Assembly: GCA_027858345.1 (NCBI GenBank)
Contig: JAQICX010000002.1
Location: 1 to 58,748 of the forward strand
From: Kiritimatiellia bacterium
GTDB taxonomy: Bacteria; Verrucomicrobiota; Kiritimatiellia; JAQICX01
Reading direction: 5' to 3'
Length of the DNA stretch: 58,748 bases
The notes under the pieces are model-generated. The model was not told the origin of the DNA and ran no database searches. It was given only the letters and a program-made list of their open reading frames with translations. Shown here piece by piece: positions 39,798 to 51,155 of the stretch; within the stretch, counting starts at the first letter, position 1, and every line of letters begins with the position of its first letter. Both the position numbers and the translations under genes were made by a program.

Positions 39798-41327
39798 ATG
39801 GAAAAACTTAATAGAGCTTTATTTGAGAACAATAATTTCACACTACCACAAGACGTAACAATTGGCAGTGTAGCCCCATTACCGGTAAAAGCAGTTCAAT
39901 TCGGCGAAGGCAATTTTCTTAGAGCCTTTATTGACTGGATGATTGATGAGCTAAACAGAAGCGACATGTTTAACGGTAGCATTACAGTTGTTCAACCAAT
40001 CCAGCATGGACTTATTGACATGCTTAACGATCAAGATGGCATATACACCTTGTTCTTAAGAGGAATCCAGAATGGTGAGCAAATTGAACAAAAAAGAGTT
40101 ATCACATCTATCAATAATGGAATAAACCCATATAAAAATTGGGATTCTGTACTTACCCTTTTCAAGCAACCGGAACTGCGCTTTATGTTTTCAAACACAA
40201 CCGAAGCAGGCATTGCATTCGCTGAAGAAGATTTTTCTAAAACAGAAACACCAAATACTTTTCCTGCAAAAGCAGCAAGATTACTGTTTGAACGCTGGGA
40301 AGCCTTCAATGGTGCCGATGATAAAGGTCTAATAATCATTCCTTGTGAATTGATTGATAGAAATGGAGATAAACTCAAGCAATTTATACTACAATATGCA
40401 AAAAACTGGAACCTACCAGATGATTTCTCAAACTGGATTGAAAACTCATGCCAGTTTTTAAATACACTTGTGGACAGAATTGTTCCAGGATACCCACGAG
40501 AAGATGCAGGAAGCATTTGTCAGGAGCTTGGATATAAAGACAACCTTATAGACACTGGAGAGATTTTCCACCTTTGGGTAATTGAAGGACCAAAAGAGCT
40601 TGCCAAAGAGCTACCGTTTGACAAGGTTGGTTTAAATGTTATATGGACAGATGATATGACTCCTTACCGAACACGTAAAGTCAGGATGCTTAACGGAGCC
40701 CACACATCAAGTGTGCTTGGGGCATATCTCGGAGGTGTTGACACAGTTGGCGACATGGTCAAAGATGATGTGTTCGGTCCATACCTTAACAAAGTTCTTT
40801 TCAATGAAGTTTTACCAATTCTTGACGGAGACAAAGAAAACAACAGGGAATTTGCGGCAGGAATTATGGAACGTTTCAGCAATCCATACATTCGTCACGA
40901 ATTACTTTCAATATCTTTAAACTCTGTATCAAAATGGAAAGTTCGCGTTATGCCATCCTTTTTAGAGTACGTTGAAAAGATGAACGAATTGCCTGCCGCA
41001 ATGACATATTCATTGGCAGCACTTATTGCATTTTATCGCGGCAAAGAAAACAACGGCACGTTCGAAGGTTCACGAGAAACAAATAGCTATACAATTAAAG
41101 ATAGCGAAGATATTCTTGAATTCTTTGAAGACCAATGGGATGCCTTTGATGAAGAAAAAGATGTGACATCTTTAGTTGCTGAAACTCTTTCAAATGTTGA
41201 TTTCTGGGGACAAGACCTAACTCTTGTTGACGGCTTTGTCAATGCAGTTACTGCAAATTTAATCAGCATACTCACAATTGGCTCAAGGGCAACGGTTAAA
41301 AATAGTATTCTAGTTGATAGTAAATAG
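39798..41327 (+). CDS. uxaB: Tagaturonate reductase (UxaB-like, mannitol dehydrogenase family)
   Basis: VQFGEGNFLRAFIDWMIDELN, IDRNGDKLKQ, TRKVRMLNGAHTSSVLGAYLGG. Confidence 0.87.
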   Translation: MEKLNRALFENNNFTLPQDVTIGSVAPLPVKAVQFGEGNFLRAFIDWMIDELNRSDMFNGSITVVQPIQHGLIDMLNDQDGIYTLFLRGIQNGEQIEQKRVITSINNGINPYKNWDSVLTLFKQPELRFMFSNTTEAGIAFAEEDFSKTETPNTFPAKAARLLFERWEAFNGADDKGLIIIPCELIDRNGDKLKQFILQYAKNWNLPDDFSNWIENSCQFLNTLVDRIVPGYPREDAGSICQELGYKDNLIDTGEIFHLWVIEGPKELAKELPFDKVGLNVIWTDDMTPYRTRKVRMLNGAHTSSVLGAYLGGVDTVGDMVKDDVFGPYLNKVLFNEVLPILDGDKENNREFAAGIMERFSNPYIRHELLSISLNSVSKWKVRVMPSFLEYVEKMNELPAAMTYSLAALIAFYRGKENNGTFEGSRETNSYTIKDSEDILEFFEDQWDAFDEEKDVTSLVAETLSNVDFWGQDLTLVDGFVNAVTANLISILTIGSRATVKNSILVDSK

Positions 41328-41476
41328 TAAATGGGCAAATGCGAAAATTCGAAAATGCGAAAAGAGTCGGAACGCCTACAGCGTATTTGGTTAATAATTA
41401 AGAATTTGGGAATGACGACTATTTTAAGTCTTTTATGTCCTTTTTGTCTTTAGTTAAAAACAGGAATTGAAAAATA

Positions 41477-42958
41477 ATGAAACAATATATAAAGATAAAC
41501 CCAAAGGATTCAGTTGCTGTTGCACTGACAGACCTCGCAAAAAATCAAATACTTGAAGAATTTGATGTAACAACACAAGAGGAAATCAAACAAGGACACA
41601 AAGTTGCATTACAGGACACTTCAGAAGGCGAAAAAGTAATTAAATATGGCAATCCAATTGGCTATGCAACTCAAAACATTGCTAAAGGACAGTGGATTCA
41701 CACTCATAACATAAAAACAACCTTGTCTGGAGTAGAAGAATATGAATATGTTCCAAACTTCTCTCCTGTGAAGTATAAGGATGACCAAAAAATGTTCATG
41801 GGATATCGAAGATCCAACGGGGAAATTGGCATACGCAACGAAATATGGATTATTCCATTAGTTGGCTGCGTAAATAAAACTGCAGAAATTCTTGCAAAAG
41901 ATTTCTCTGAATATATTGACGATAATATTGACGATATCATTGCATTTCCCCACCCTTTCGGCTGTTCACAGCTTGGAGATGATCACCTACACACTCAACA
42001 GATTCTTGCAGGACTTGCACAACATCCAAATGCCGGAAGTGTGTTGCTAATTGGGCTTGGCTGCGAAAACAATCACATGGAAGCTTTTAAAAAAGTTCTT
42101 GGTAAATTTGATGCCGATAGGGTCAAAACAATGATAACACAAGAGTGTAGAAATGAACTTGAAGAAGGCAGAAGACTAATGCAAGAGCTTATAATGCATG
42201 CATCTCTTGCAGAAAGAGAGCCATGCTCAGTTGCTAAGTTGAAAATTGGTTTAAAATGTGGTGGGTCAGATGGACTTTCAGGCATCACTGCAAATCCGCT
42301 TGTCGGGGTGTTCTCTGACATGCTAATTGCAAATGGAGGAACAAGTGTTTTATCGGAAGTGCCGGAAATGTTTGGTGCAGAAAAGCTGCTTATGGAACGC
42401 TGTCTGACAAAAGAGATCTTTAATGACTGCGTTGACATGGTCAATAACTTTAAAAAATATTTTATGAAATATGATCAACCTGTGTATGAAAATCCATCGC
42501 CGGGAAATAAAGAAGGCGGAATTTCAACCCTTGAAGACAAATCCTTAGGCTGCACACAAAAGGGTGGTTCCAGTCCTGTTGTTGATGTGCTTGCATATGG
42601 CGACAGATTGCATAAGAATGGTCTAAACCTTATGACAGGGCCAGGCAATGATATGGTTGCAACAACTGTGCTGGCAGCAGCTGGAGTTCATGCGGTGCTT
42701 TTCACAACCGGGCGAGGCACACCATTCGGAGGACCAGTGCCAACAGTAAAAATCAGCACAAACAGCCAACTAGCTGATAAAAAATCAAACTGGATTGATT
42801 TTAATGCAGGCACTCTTGTTGAGAATACATCAATGAAAAGACTTGCAACAGATTTTTTTGATTACATCATTGATATGGCATCCGGAAACACAAAAACAAA
42901 GAATGAGCTTAACGGCTACAAAGAAATCTCCATCTTCAAGGATGGGGTCACTTTGTAG
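41477..42958 (+). CDS. uxaA: Altronate dehydratase (UxaA-like)
   Basis: GYRRSNGEIGIRNEIWIIPLVGCVN, FPHPFGCSQLGDDH, LGLKCGGSDGLSGITANPLVG-type motifs, TTGRGTPFG. Confidence 0.92.
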   Translation: MKQYIKINPKDSVAVALTDLAKNQILEEFDVTTQEEIKQGHKVALQDTSEGEKVIKYGNPIGYATQNIAKGQWIHTHNIKTTLSGVEEYEYVPNFSPVKYKDDQKMFMGYRRSNGEIGIRNEIWIIPLVGCVNKTAEILAKDFSEYIDDNIDDIIAFPHPFGCSQLGDDHLHTQQILAGLAQHPNAGSVLLIGLGCENNHMEAFKKVLGKFDADRVKTMITQECRNELEEGRRLMQELIMHASLAEREPCSVAKLKIGLKCGGSDGLSGITANPLVGVFSDMLIANGGTSVLSEVPEMFGAEKLLMERCLTKEIFNDCVDMVNNFKKYFMKYDQPVYENPSPGNKEGGISTLEDKSLGCTQKGGSSPVVDVLAYGDRLHKNGLNLMTGPGNDMVATTVLAAAGVHAVLFTTGRGTPFGGPVPTVKISTNSQLADKKSNWIDFNAGTLVENTSMKRLATDFFDYIIDMASGNTKTKNELNGYKEISIFKDGVTL

Positions 42959-42987
42959 AGAAAAAACAAGCAGGCCCATCAATAAAA

Positions 42988-43578
42988 ATGAGCAACATAA
43001 AAATTGAACGTAACACCATGCTTCAGCTATTGGCTCCATACATTGCTGTACTGGCCTTCTGGTGCATTTTTAAAAACGGCTGGCTTGCAATACTTGCATA
43101 TCATGCACAAATTTTGTTTTGGCTAAAACCAGGGGAAACACAACATAAGCTAAACAATAAGCGAATTCTACTCACAGCATTACCAACGGTACTAGCTGGA
43201 CCAATACTATATTTCTTGCTTCCATACATTGCCAAAACTAATTTATCAATTTGGCTGGAAGAATATCAAATATCAGGACTATCACTTATGTTGATGATTC
43301 CCTACTTTGGCATCATTCATCCATATCTTGAAGAGCTACACTGGCAGAAAATACGTGAAAAGAATTATATATCACACATTGTTTTTGCAGGATATCATAT
43401 CATAGTTCTTTATTCATTTGTAAAGATACCATGGTTGATAGCATGTTTTTTTACCCTTGCTACAGCATCAACAATATGGCAATACACAACAAAGAAAACA
43501 AACAGCATCGTACCTGCTGTTATATCACATATACTAGCCGACCTAAGCATAATCATTGCAGTGTACATTATTCAATGA
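42988..43578 (+). CDS. Polytopic membrane protein, hypothetical (possibly CPBP-like)
   Basis: 196 aa, several TM helices, HPYLEELHWQ and late SHILADLSIIIA. Confidence 0.6.
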   Translation: MSNIKIERNTMLQLLAPYIAVLAFWCIFKNGWLAILAYHAQILFWLKPGETQHKLNNKRILLTALPTVLAGPILYFLLPYIAKTNLSIWLEEYQISGLSLMLMIPYFGIIHPYLEELHWQKIREKNYISHIVFAGYHIIVLYSFVKIPWLIACFFTLATASTIWQYTTKKTNSIVPAVISHILADLSIIIAVYIIQ

Positions 43579-43627
43579 ATAATTATTAATGGTTAGTGAT
43601 TAATGTTGGTAGCTGGCAAAGCCAGCT

Positions 43628-43658
43628 GTGATAAGTGCTAGGTGGGAAGTGGGAAGTT
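43628..43658 (+). repeat. 7-nt-period array (gtgataa)n
   Basis: gtgataa gtgctag gtgggaa gtgggaa gtt. Confidence 0.8.
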
Positions 43659-43911
43659 TTTTCAAGCCTTCGCCGTTCCGGACTACGGCGCGATAGGCAG
43701 GACTGATCCTGCAAACTAACCTTTAACCTGCAACATTCACACTGTAGCCGAGGTCAGCAGACCTCGGTTTTTTGCCCGACCTCTACTGAGATCGGCTACA
43801 AGCACTGTATCTGCAAACCAACTTTTAAACTGCAACATTCACCCTGTAGCCGCGTCGCCCCGGCGCGGACATAATCATAATATGAGCATAGCGAATTCCA
43901 GTATTTCACCA

Positions 43912-43946
43912 TTCAAAGTTCACCATCCAAAGTTTACCATTTACAA
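43912..43946 (+). repeat. 7-nt-period array (ttcacca)n
   Basis: ttcaaag ttcacca tccaaag tttacca tttacaa. Confidence 0.75.
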
Positions 43947-44078
43947 TTTTTAAAGGGGTATTTCCCTTCATCCTTGGACATTCGTTGCCACTCCTTACAA
44001 TCGTTGCTTTAGCTTCGCTAAAGCTTGTCTCCACTACGTTCCGGCCGCTGGATATTGGATATTCCTCTTTTATATAAA

Positions 44079-46763
44079 TTATTTCAGCACAATATAAAGT
44101 GCATCTTCAGGAAGCGTAATTATAACCTTATCGCCGGAATTCCTTACTTCCAGCTCTTTTACAGCCATTCCGTTGGCATCCAAGGCATATGCTTTAGACA
44201 CGTAAGCATTATTAATACTAATCATAGCTTTTGTCTTTTCAACATTCCAGATTGACTGACCTGTACTTATTATTTTAAATCCTTTGATTGAAGGTTTTCC
44301 TTTGCGTTGAATAGTGGTAGGAGTTTCACTGAATTCATATGGCCGGCAATAAGTTCCAACTTGAACTAAAATCTTTTTAGAAGAATTTATAGGTGCACCA
44401 TCCATTGAAACAACTGTAATTGTTGAATATTCATTATCGGACTTAATCATAACATCTGACAATTTTATAAGCCCCTCTTTTGCCAACCAACCTGAAGCTC
44501 CCTGTGCTTTAGGAGCATTTAGAGTGAACACACCTTTGCCATAGTTAAGCTTTAGTTGACCTGTAACACTTTCAACTGTCTGCGCAGAGCTATTAATATA
44601 TTTAGCCAAATCTGCAACAAAATTGTCTGTTTGATTTCCACCGTAAACAACCTCTACAGGTCCAACAAGGAATGCCAAAGGTGTCACAAGAGTATTATCG
44701 TTGGCACCACTGTTATCCATATCATCTCTGTTTGGATCATATGATTGACTTTCACTAATAAGAGGATTCTCTCTCTTCCACATGCTATCAAAAGTTCTAT
44801 GCTCAATAACAACAGGTTTTCCACGTTCGACATAACCTTGCCTGAACATTAGTGCAGCTGCAGGAAACTGACCCAATAACATTGGATTTCCAACGCTCCA
44901 TTTTCCAAAAGTTGAATCCCACTCTTCCTTGCCATGAGCAAACCAGAATAGAGAATCAACACCATTTAAAGAACTGTAAGCAGCAGTTAAGAGCGCTCCT
45001 TCTGATTGATATTTTTCAGGTGGAACCCATGTGCTTTCAGGAACAATCATTGCCTTACCCTTAACCTGCTTAAGAGCTACAGGCAGAGCACTCGGATTTA
45101 GCAAAACAGAACTATTTGCATATGTATCTCCAGGCATTATGAGATATCCACTTTTTGGTCCATCATGAGTTGTGGATTTATACTTGTTACAACCAATAAC
45201 CTCATTTGCATCATATGAATAACGCTCGCTGTCAAGCATTGTAACATCATCCGCTGTACGCCAGTTGCCTGCATTAATAATTTGCTTGCAGCCAAGTTCA
45301 TTTCTTAAATAATCTGACATGTTCTTATTGAAATCATACATCAGCTTTGTGTAAAACTCAAGCTGATCTGACTTGCGTTGCTCGAATCCAGGGTCATTAC
45401 GCTGTTGAGTCAACTCCCAAACTAATACAAGATCAAGCTTGCCGCTAGTAACGTCATCAGCTGGAAGGTTCTTCCCATTCCAAGCTTTATATGCCGCATC
45501 CAATGAACCATACTTCTTTTCAACAAATTTGCCAAACAACTTTTTCAAGTCTTCCCGCACCTGCCCTTTCACAGTCTGCATTGTATAGAAAAGCATACTG
45601 TCTTCATTCTGAAACTGAATAATTGCAACCGCAGGATCATCTTTCAAAGCAATTCCTGTATATGGATTTTTTGTTGTATAAAGCTCTTTGAGCCATCCTT
45701 TGTAAGCATTCTGTACTTTTGGATCCCAGAAAACGACTGCGGATAAATTTTTATTATCGATATGATCCAATCCCCAACTTGGTTTGTTATCGGTATGAGA
45801 GCCCCAGTAAGGTGAAAGACATGTGTATATTCCATTTGCCTTCATAGCTGCAACAAGCTTGAAACTATCATCAAGAGCTTGTTTGTTAACATCTTCAAGC
45901 TTAGTATCTTCTTTTATGGTATCAGTAGCAACATGTCCATGCCAGCGAACCATATTAATACCACGTTTTGCCAGCCAGTGACCATGTCTTGTCAAGCCTT
46001 CTAAATCTATTTTGCCCTGTGCATATGCATTCAAAGACCAAAAACGTATTGGTTTTGTACCATTAACAAAATCACCATTTTTATCAATAGAAATAAATGG
46101 ATCAGAATTCTTAATTGGAGTGTTCAAGTATGTTAAATCCAGCATTGATTTATCGCTGAATGCATCAAATTCAGGTTCAAATGCCCACATGCCTTCATCG
46201 GCTTCAGACGCACCACTACCAGGTCGTTTTTTACCACTGGGAGAAAATGGTGTTTGCGTCAAATAAAAGCAATCAAGACTACCAAAGTTATTGTTGTCAC
46301 TTGAAAACTTGAACTTTAGAGTGTTGGATCCCTGTTGCAAATCAACCTTACCAATCTTGACCCAGGCAATAAAACGCATATCAGGTTTGCCATCTGTTGC
46401 AATATTACGTTTATCCTTTTCCGTAGAAAAATCAATATTCTTCCATCCTGTTCCGCTCAAATCATATGAAGCCTTAGGATTCGCTACCGGATTCATTCTT
46501 GCCCAGAAGGTATAAGAACCTGATTCAACGGCATTAAACTTAAAAGTTGCTTCAGCGTTAGCACCCGCTGCAAAGTTAGAAAGGAAATCATCACCAGAAA
46601 GCTCTCCTTTTTTAACAGCTCCTGAGTACCAGTTATGAGGCTTCATAGTAGAACTAGCGGCATCCTCTCCTTCAACCCAAATGTCTTCACCTGCAAAAAC
46701 AGACATACACATTGAAACCAGTACCACACTCAACATACATTTAAGCATCTTTGACATCGTCAT
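44079..46763 (-). CDS. Secreted glycoside hydrolase-like protein with N-terminal CBM-like domain
   Basis: Signal peptide; EDIWVEGEDAASSTMKPHNWYSG...GSYTFWARM; HGHWLAKRGINMVRWHGH, ...VAIIQFQNEDSMLFYT (possible catalytic Asn-Glu). Confidence 0.65.
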   Translation of the reverse strand: MTMSKMLKCMLSVVLVSMCMSVFAGEDIWVEGEDAASSTMKPHNWYSGAVKKGELSGDDFLSNFAAGANAEATFKFNAVESGSYTFWARMNPVANPKASYDLSGTGWKNIDFSTEKDKRNIATDGKPDMRFIAWVKIGKVDLQQGSNTLKFKFSSDNNNFGSLDCFYLTQTPFSPSGKKRPGSGASEADEGMWAFEPEFDAFSDKSMLDLTYLNTPIKNSDPFISIDKNGDFVNGTKPIRFWSLNAYAQGKIDLEGLTRHGHWLAKRGINMVRWHGHVATDTIKEDTKLEDVNKQALDDSFKLVAAMKANGIYTCLSPYWGSHTDNKPSWGLDHIDNKNLSAVVFWDPKVQNAYKGWLKELYTTKNPYTGIALKDDPAVAIIQFQNEDSMLFYTMQTVKGQVREDLKKLFGKFVEKKYGSLDAAYKAWNGKNLPADDVTSGKLDLVLVWELTQQRNDPGFEQRKSDQLEFYTKLMYDFNKNMSDYLRNELGCKQIINAGNWRTADDVTMLDSERYSYDANEVIGCNKYKSTTHDGPKSGYLIMPGDTYANSSVLLNPSALPVALKQVKGKAMIVPESTWVPPEKYQSEGALLTAAYSSLNGVDSLFWFAHGKEEWDSTFGKWSVGNPMLLGQFPAAALMFRQGYVERGKPVVIEHRTFDSMWKRENPLISESQSYDPNRDDMDNSGANDNTLVTPLAFLVGPVEVVYGGNQTDNFVADLAKYINSSAQTVESVTGQLKLNYGKGVFTLNAPKAQGASGWLAKEGLIKLSDVMIKSDNEYSTITVVSMDGAPINSSKKILVQVGTYCRPYEFSETPTTIQRKGKPSIKGFKIISTGQSIWNVEKTKAMISINNAYVSKAYALDANGMAVKELEVRNSGDKVIITLPEDALYIVLK

Positions 46764-46889
46764 CCCCTTTCTTTTGTAGTTTTTAGTATTACACACGTAA
46801 TCAAAAATTTTCAAGAGGATAATACCTTTGCAAAAAAAAATCAACGCTAAAATCTAAATTTCATATTATATCTCATTTTTACGAGAAAT

Positions 46890-47182
46890 CATCTCAATTT
46901 TTCAGTTGGAGAATGAAACATCTGTTTGAGCCAACAAAATTAACAGAAAATACATTGTTTTATCACCAAATGGGTGATAAAAACAGAAAATATGTGTAAA
47001 GGCTTAATATTCAATAAATTATGTCCAATACGACCCCTCCGCCTTCGGCACCTCCCCTTCAAGGGGAGGAGTGGGTGAGTTGTTGTGTAAACCGTTTGAA
47101 TTGCAAGTTTTACAACTGCTCCCGCTTTTAGGGGAGCTGTCATGCGTGCATGACTGAGGGGTACTCAACCGAAAAATCAAGG
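46890..47182 (+). repeat. Shell element S8 carrying a different palindromic cargo (E)
   Basis: ctcaatttttcagttgg...ctgtttgagccaacaaaatt...gggtgataaa...cacctccccttcaaggggaggagtg...ctcccgcttttaggggagctgtcatgcgtgcatgactgagggg...caaccgaaaaatcaagg. Confidence 0.65.
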
Positions 47183-47263
47183 AAACAATCAATATGATTT
47201 GATACAAATTGACATATCAACAATAATATAATAGACTACCGAAAATAATAATTAAGGAAAAGA

Positions 47264-48511
47264 ATGAACGATCGCGAAATAGCATATAATATAGTTTTGA
47301 AAATGATACAGACATCTGGCTTCCCTGAAAAAGAGATGACAAAAGTGAATGCATCACCGTTTGTAAGAGAACTGGTATTGGGAACAGCAAGACAACTTGG
47401 AACACTACGTTGGATCATTGGCAAACTGGTTGAAGAACCTCCAGCACCATCAATGGAAGCCCTTATGCTAACAGGACTATACCAGATATTTTTCATGCGA
47501 AAATCAGAAGACTACGCTGTAGTTAACGAAACCGTAAACATTTTAGAGGGCAAGGGTGCATCAAAAAATCAAAAAGGTTTTATGAATGGCGTACTGAGAA
47601 ACGCAGTAAGAAGAAGAACGTTTATTGAGATAGACCTTCAAAAACAACCAATACATATTAAATATTCACATCCAGACATTTTAATTACTCGTTGGCTGAA
47701 AGCATTTGGTGAAAGAAACACAATCAATCTCTGCACATGGAACAACACGCCTTCGTTTACAATCATTCACCCTGCACTGCATAAAATTTCAATGGAAGAT
47801 TTCAAGAAAAGCCTTGATGAAGTCGATATCAAATATACAGAGCATCCTACTTTTGGTGATGAATTTCTAATTCTACAAAGAGGCATATCTGTCACAAAAC
47901 TTCCAGGTTTTGAAGAAGGTATGTTCTCCGTTCAGGATCCCGCAACAGTTAACGCAGTTAGAATGCTTGATATTCATGAAAATGATGTCATTCTTGATGC
48001 ATGTGCAGCGCCAGGGGGCAAAACAATACTTATTGCTGAATTGCTGAACGGAACCGGCAGCGTAATTGCCTCTGATATATATGAGGATCGCTTAATACCA
48101 CTGAGACAAAACATTGACAGAATGAATCTGACAAATGTCAGACTCGCTCAAGCCGATGCTGCCCGCGACAATCTTGCTCAAATTAACGAGGGAAATCTCT
48201 TTGATAAAATTCTTTTGGATGTTCCTTGCTCAAACACTGGCGTAATTAGAAGACGCCCCGATGCCAGATGGAACTTTACAAACAACAAACTTAAAAAACT
48301 TGTCAACCTTCAAGGACATATTCTTAAGAATGCACTGACTTATCTTAAACCAGGCGGACTTCTTGTCTACAGCACATGCAGTATAGAATCCGAAGAAAAC
48401 GAGGGTCATCTAAAAAGACTTGATGGCGTTGAGATTATGTCCACCAAATCAACACTTCCTTTTAAAGACAAGATCGATGGCTCCTTCACCGCTCTCATCA
48501 AAAAACTATAG
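47264..48511 (+). CDS. rsmB: 16S rRNA (cytosine-967-C5)-methyltransferase RsmB
   Basis: NusB-like N-domain; FSVQDPATVNAVRMLDIHENDVILDACAAPGGKT, LLDVPCSNTGVIRRRPDARW, VYSTCSIESEENE. Confidence 0.92.
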   Translation: MNDREIAYNIVLKMIQTSGFPEKEMTKVNASPFVRELVLGTARQLGTLRWIIGKLVEEPPAPSMEALMLTGLYQIFFMRKSEDYAVVNETVNILEGKGASKNQKGFMNGVLRNAVRRRTFIEIDLQKQPIHIKYSHPDILITRWLKAFGERNTINLCTWNNTPSFTIIHPALHKISMEDFKKSLDEVDIKYTEHPTFGDEFLILQRGISVTKLPGFEEGMFSVQDPATVNAVRMLDIHENDVILDACAAPGGKTILIAELLNGTGSVIASDIYEDRLIPLRQNIDRMNLTNVRLAQADAARDNLAQINEGNLFDKILLDVPCSNTGVIRRRPDARWNFTNNKLKKLVNLQGHILKNALTYLKPGGLLVYSTCSIESEENEGHLKRLDGVEIMSTKSTLPFKDKIDGSFTALIKKL

Positions 48512-48804
48512 TTTACACTTAACCTTCCCTTCTTCGGCGGGGGTGTTGGCGTTTTGACTCTTGCAACGAGGATCGTTGCATTACCTTGGCAGCACACTCA
48601 AGCTTGCGAGAGCGGCTGGAGCTTGCGACAACAATAATCCCGCAGTGCGGGAGAATGACCTATCTTCCAGATTGTAGGCATTTTTCACACTGCAAGCTGG
48701 AAGCTTACGTTACCCATTTCTTTGCTCCTTATAACATGGGTGCAGGCTCAGCCTGCTAGCACAATCTTCCAGATTGTAGGTGTTTTTAACCTTCCCGAGC
48801 CGGG

Positions 48805-48885
48805 GCGACTCGGCTACAGGGCTGTTCTCCAAATCAAGGTTAATTTGCATATTCCACCCTGTAGCCGCATCCCATGGGCGCGGAA
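48805..48885 (-). repeat. CTACAG-core palindrome, reverse
   Basis: cggctacagggctgttctccaaatcaaggttaatttgcatattccaccctgtagccgcatccc. Confidence 0.6.
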
Positions 48886-49153
48886 AATGTTGCCAGAACT
48901 CATCCGCCTCCGCACCGAGAGCTATACAAGACAGACCTTTTAGCACTGCGTCGTGCATAGCCGCAGGCGACACATGATTTACTATCATCCATTTACTCTT
49001 TGAACTTACCTTTATCTTAATTTGTATTAATCTTTATCTTAATTCAGTGGTGTTTGAAGCGTTTTTCGAGAAAAATACTTTTTTTCAGAAAAAATGGTTG
49101 CAATTATTCACAATAAAACGTAGAATTCCACGCATTGTTAATTAAGACAAGAA

Positions 49154-49229
49154 GGCGAGATAGCTCAGTCGGTAGAGCAGAGGATTGAAAATCCTCGTGT
49201 CCCCAGTTCGATTCTGGGTCTCGCCACCA
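49154..49229 (+). tRNA. tRNA-Phe (GAA)
   Basis: GGCGAGA/TCTCGCC acceptor, GAGGA-TTGAAAA-TCCTC anticodon arm, encoded CCA. Confidence 0.95.
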
Positions 49230-49394
49230 CTTCCCCCAACACCCCATTTTCAGACATCCAGACTTTGTCCAAATATTTGATTAATGTTAGCCACTGATCA
49301 ACACGGATTTTCACGGATAAAGAATGATGAACATGATTGTCACCACGACCTTGTCTTGTGTAAGCAAAAAAGGGTGTATTATCCTTAAAGACCA

Positions 49395-49433
49395 GTACTA
49401 AAACCCTTCAACTTCTTGCTTTTTTTGATCGAT
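49395..49433 (-). repeat. 39-nt repeat, diverged copy 3 (reverse)
   Basis: gtactaaaacccttcaacttcttgctttttttgatcgat; 4 mismatches by eye to the reverse complement of copy 1. Confidence 0.65.
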
Positions 49434-49536
49434 ATATTATTTTACTATAAATAACCCCGTATTGCATACGGGGCTACTCAAATCAAACCATTCCGTGGTT
49501 TTATAAAGACTGCAAAAGTGTCCTAATCTTTAATTT

Positions 49537-49674
49537 TCCTTAGTTTTTCAGTCGGACAAAAAAACATATATTTTAGTCAATAAAATCAGGGAATGAATCT
49601 TAAATTGGCCCGTTTTTGGGTGACAAACTCACACAATAATTTCTTATAACTACGTTCAACCAAAAAATTAAGGA
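49537..49674 (+). repeat. Shell element S9, no cargo (empty)
   Basis: ccttagtttttcagtcgg...tttagtcaataaaatcagg...gggtgacaaactcacacaataatttcttataactacgttcaaccaaaaaattaagg. Confidence 0.7.
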
Positions 49675-49680
49675 ATCATT

Positions 49681-49917
49681 GCCTTGTTTTCTCGAGTGGA
49701 GGTAAATATGTGCGGCTGAACTAGTAAAGATAAGGTTCTAATTGCCAATTCTAAAGGTTCTGGGTGATAAACATGAAATATATGTTTTCGACGGTCAGCG
49801 CCCGCCGCTACAGTATGAAATGTGCAGTTTAACGGTTGATTGCAAAATTAATGGCTGTAGCGACGGGCGTTGACCGACGGATATGCGTTATGCAATGACT
49901 TAACCGAAAAATCAAGC
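49681..49917 (+). repeat. Shell element S10 carrying CTACAG-core cargo
   Basis: aaatatgtgcggctgaactag...gggtgataaacatgaaatatatgttttcgacggtcagcgcccgccgctacag...ctgtagcgacgggcgttgaccgacgg...taaccgaaaaatcaag. Confidence 0.7.
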
Positions 49918-50009
49918 AATCATTGGTGTACACACGAAATCTAATTGACGATAGACTTTTAGAGTGTTAGACTACAGGCAAAATTAATTTCTAATTAGGA
50001 GCAATATAA

Positions 50010-51155
50010 ATGACCAGAGATTTCATCCCATTTTCAAAACCGTCCATATCAGAAGAAGCAATCAATGCAGTTGCCGAAGTTCTGCGTTCAGGCTGGATAA
50101 CAACCGGTCCAAACTGTGCAAGATTTGAAGAAGACATCTGCAGATATACAGGAGCCAAGAATGCAATTGCGCTTTCGTCTGCAACAGCAGGAATGCATAT
50201 TGCATTGAAGGCTCTGAATATAGGTCCAGGTGACGAAGTGATCACACCATCCATGACATGGGTATCAACCGTAAATCTTATTGAGCTGGCTGGCGCTACA
50301 CCCGTTTTTTGTGATGTGAACAAAGACACTCTTATGGTAGAAGCCAAAGACATAGAACCACTGATAACAGAAAAGACAAAGCTTATAATTCCCGTCCACT
50401 ATGCAGGAGCTCCTGTTGATCTTGATAAGATACGCAGACTGGCAAAAAAACATAAGATTAAAATCATTGAAGATGCTGCCCATGCAATAGGCACAGAATA
50501 CAAAGGAGAAGCGATTGGCAGACACGGAACAGCAATTTTTTCATTTCATCCAATCAAGAACATCACCACTTGCGAGGGTGGTGTCATTGTAACTGATGAT
50601 GACGAGCTTGCAACACAGTTGAAACAGCTGAAGTTCCACGGACTTGGTGTAGACGCTTTTGATCGTGAAACGCAAGGCAGAGCACCTCAGGCAGAGGTTC
50701 TGACCCCAGGATACAAATATAACATGACAGATGTATCCGCTGTCATTGGCATACACCAGCTTGCGAAACTGGATAAGTTCAACAGCAAAAGACGCAATCT
50801 TTCAAAGCACTACAACAAATTACTTAAAGATATTCCAGGAATAATACCTTTAGAACATCCTAAATATGACCATAAACATGCAACGCATCTGTACATCGTC
50901 AGAGTTGACGACAATATTACCGGAGTTGAGCGCAACACATTTATGGAAGAACTAAAAAAGGTTGGCGTTGGAACTGGATTACATTTCAAGGCAGTACACC
51001 TGCATAAGTATTACAGAGAAAACAGTACGACACAACGTGGAGACCTTCCAAAAACTGAATGGAATTCTGACAGGATCTGCTCTCTACCTCTATTTCCAGA
51101 CATGACATTGGATGACATAGACTATATTGTTGACAAAATCAGACAAATAATATAG
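50010..51155 (+). CDS. arnB: UDP-4-amino-4-deoxy-L-arabinose-oxoglutarate aminotransferase (ArnB, DegT family)
   Basis: [63 protein letters not shown]. Confidence 0.87.
   Translation: MTRDFIPFSKPSISEEAINAVAEVLRSGWITTGPNCARFEEDICRYTGAKNAIALSSATAGMHIALKALNIGPGDEVITPSMTWVSTVNLIELAGATPVFCDVNKDTLMVEAKDIEPLITEKTKLIIPVHYAGAPVDLDKIRRLAKKHKIKIIEDAAHAIGTEYKGEAIGRHGTAIFSFHPIKNITTCEGGVIVTDDDELATQLKQLKFHGLGVDAFDRETQGRAPQAEVLTPGYKYNMTDVSAVIGIHQLAKLDKFNSKRRNLSKHYNKLLKDIPGIIPLEHPKYDHKHATHLYIVRVDDNITGVERNTFMEELKKVGVGTGLHFKAVHLHKYYRENSTTQRGDLPKTEWNSDRICSLPLFPDMTLDDIDYIVDKIRQII

Noticed and set aside
48710-48988. ORFs around 48.7-49.0 kb on both strands
   Set aside because: Translated CTACAG-core palindromes and related repeats; no credible ribosome-binding site or domain.
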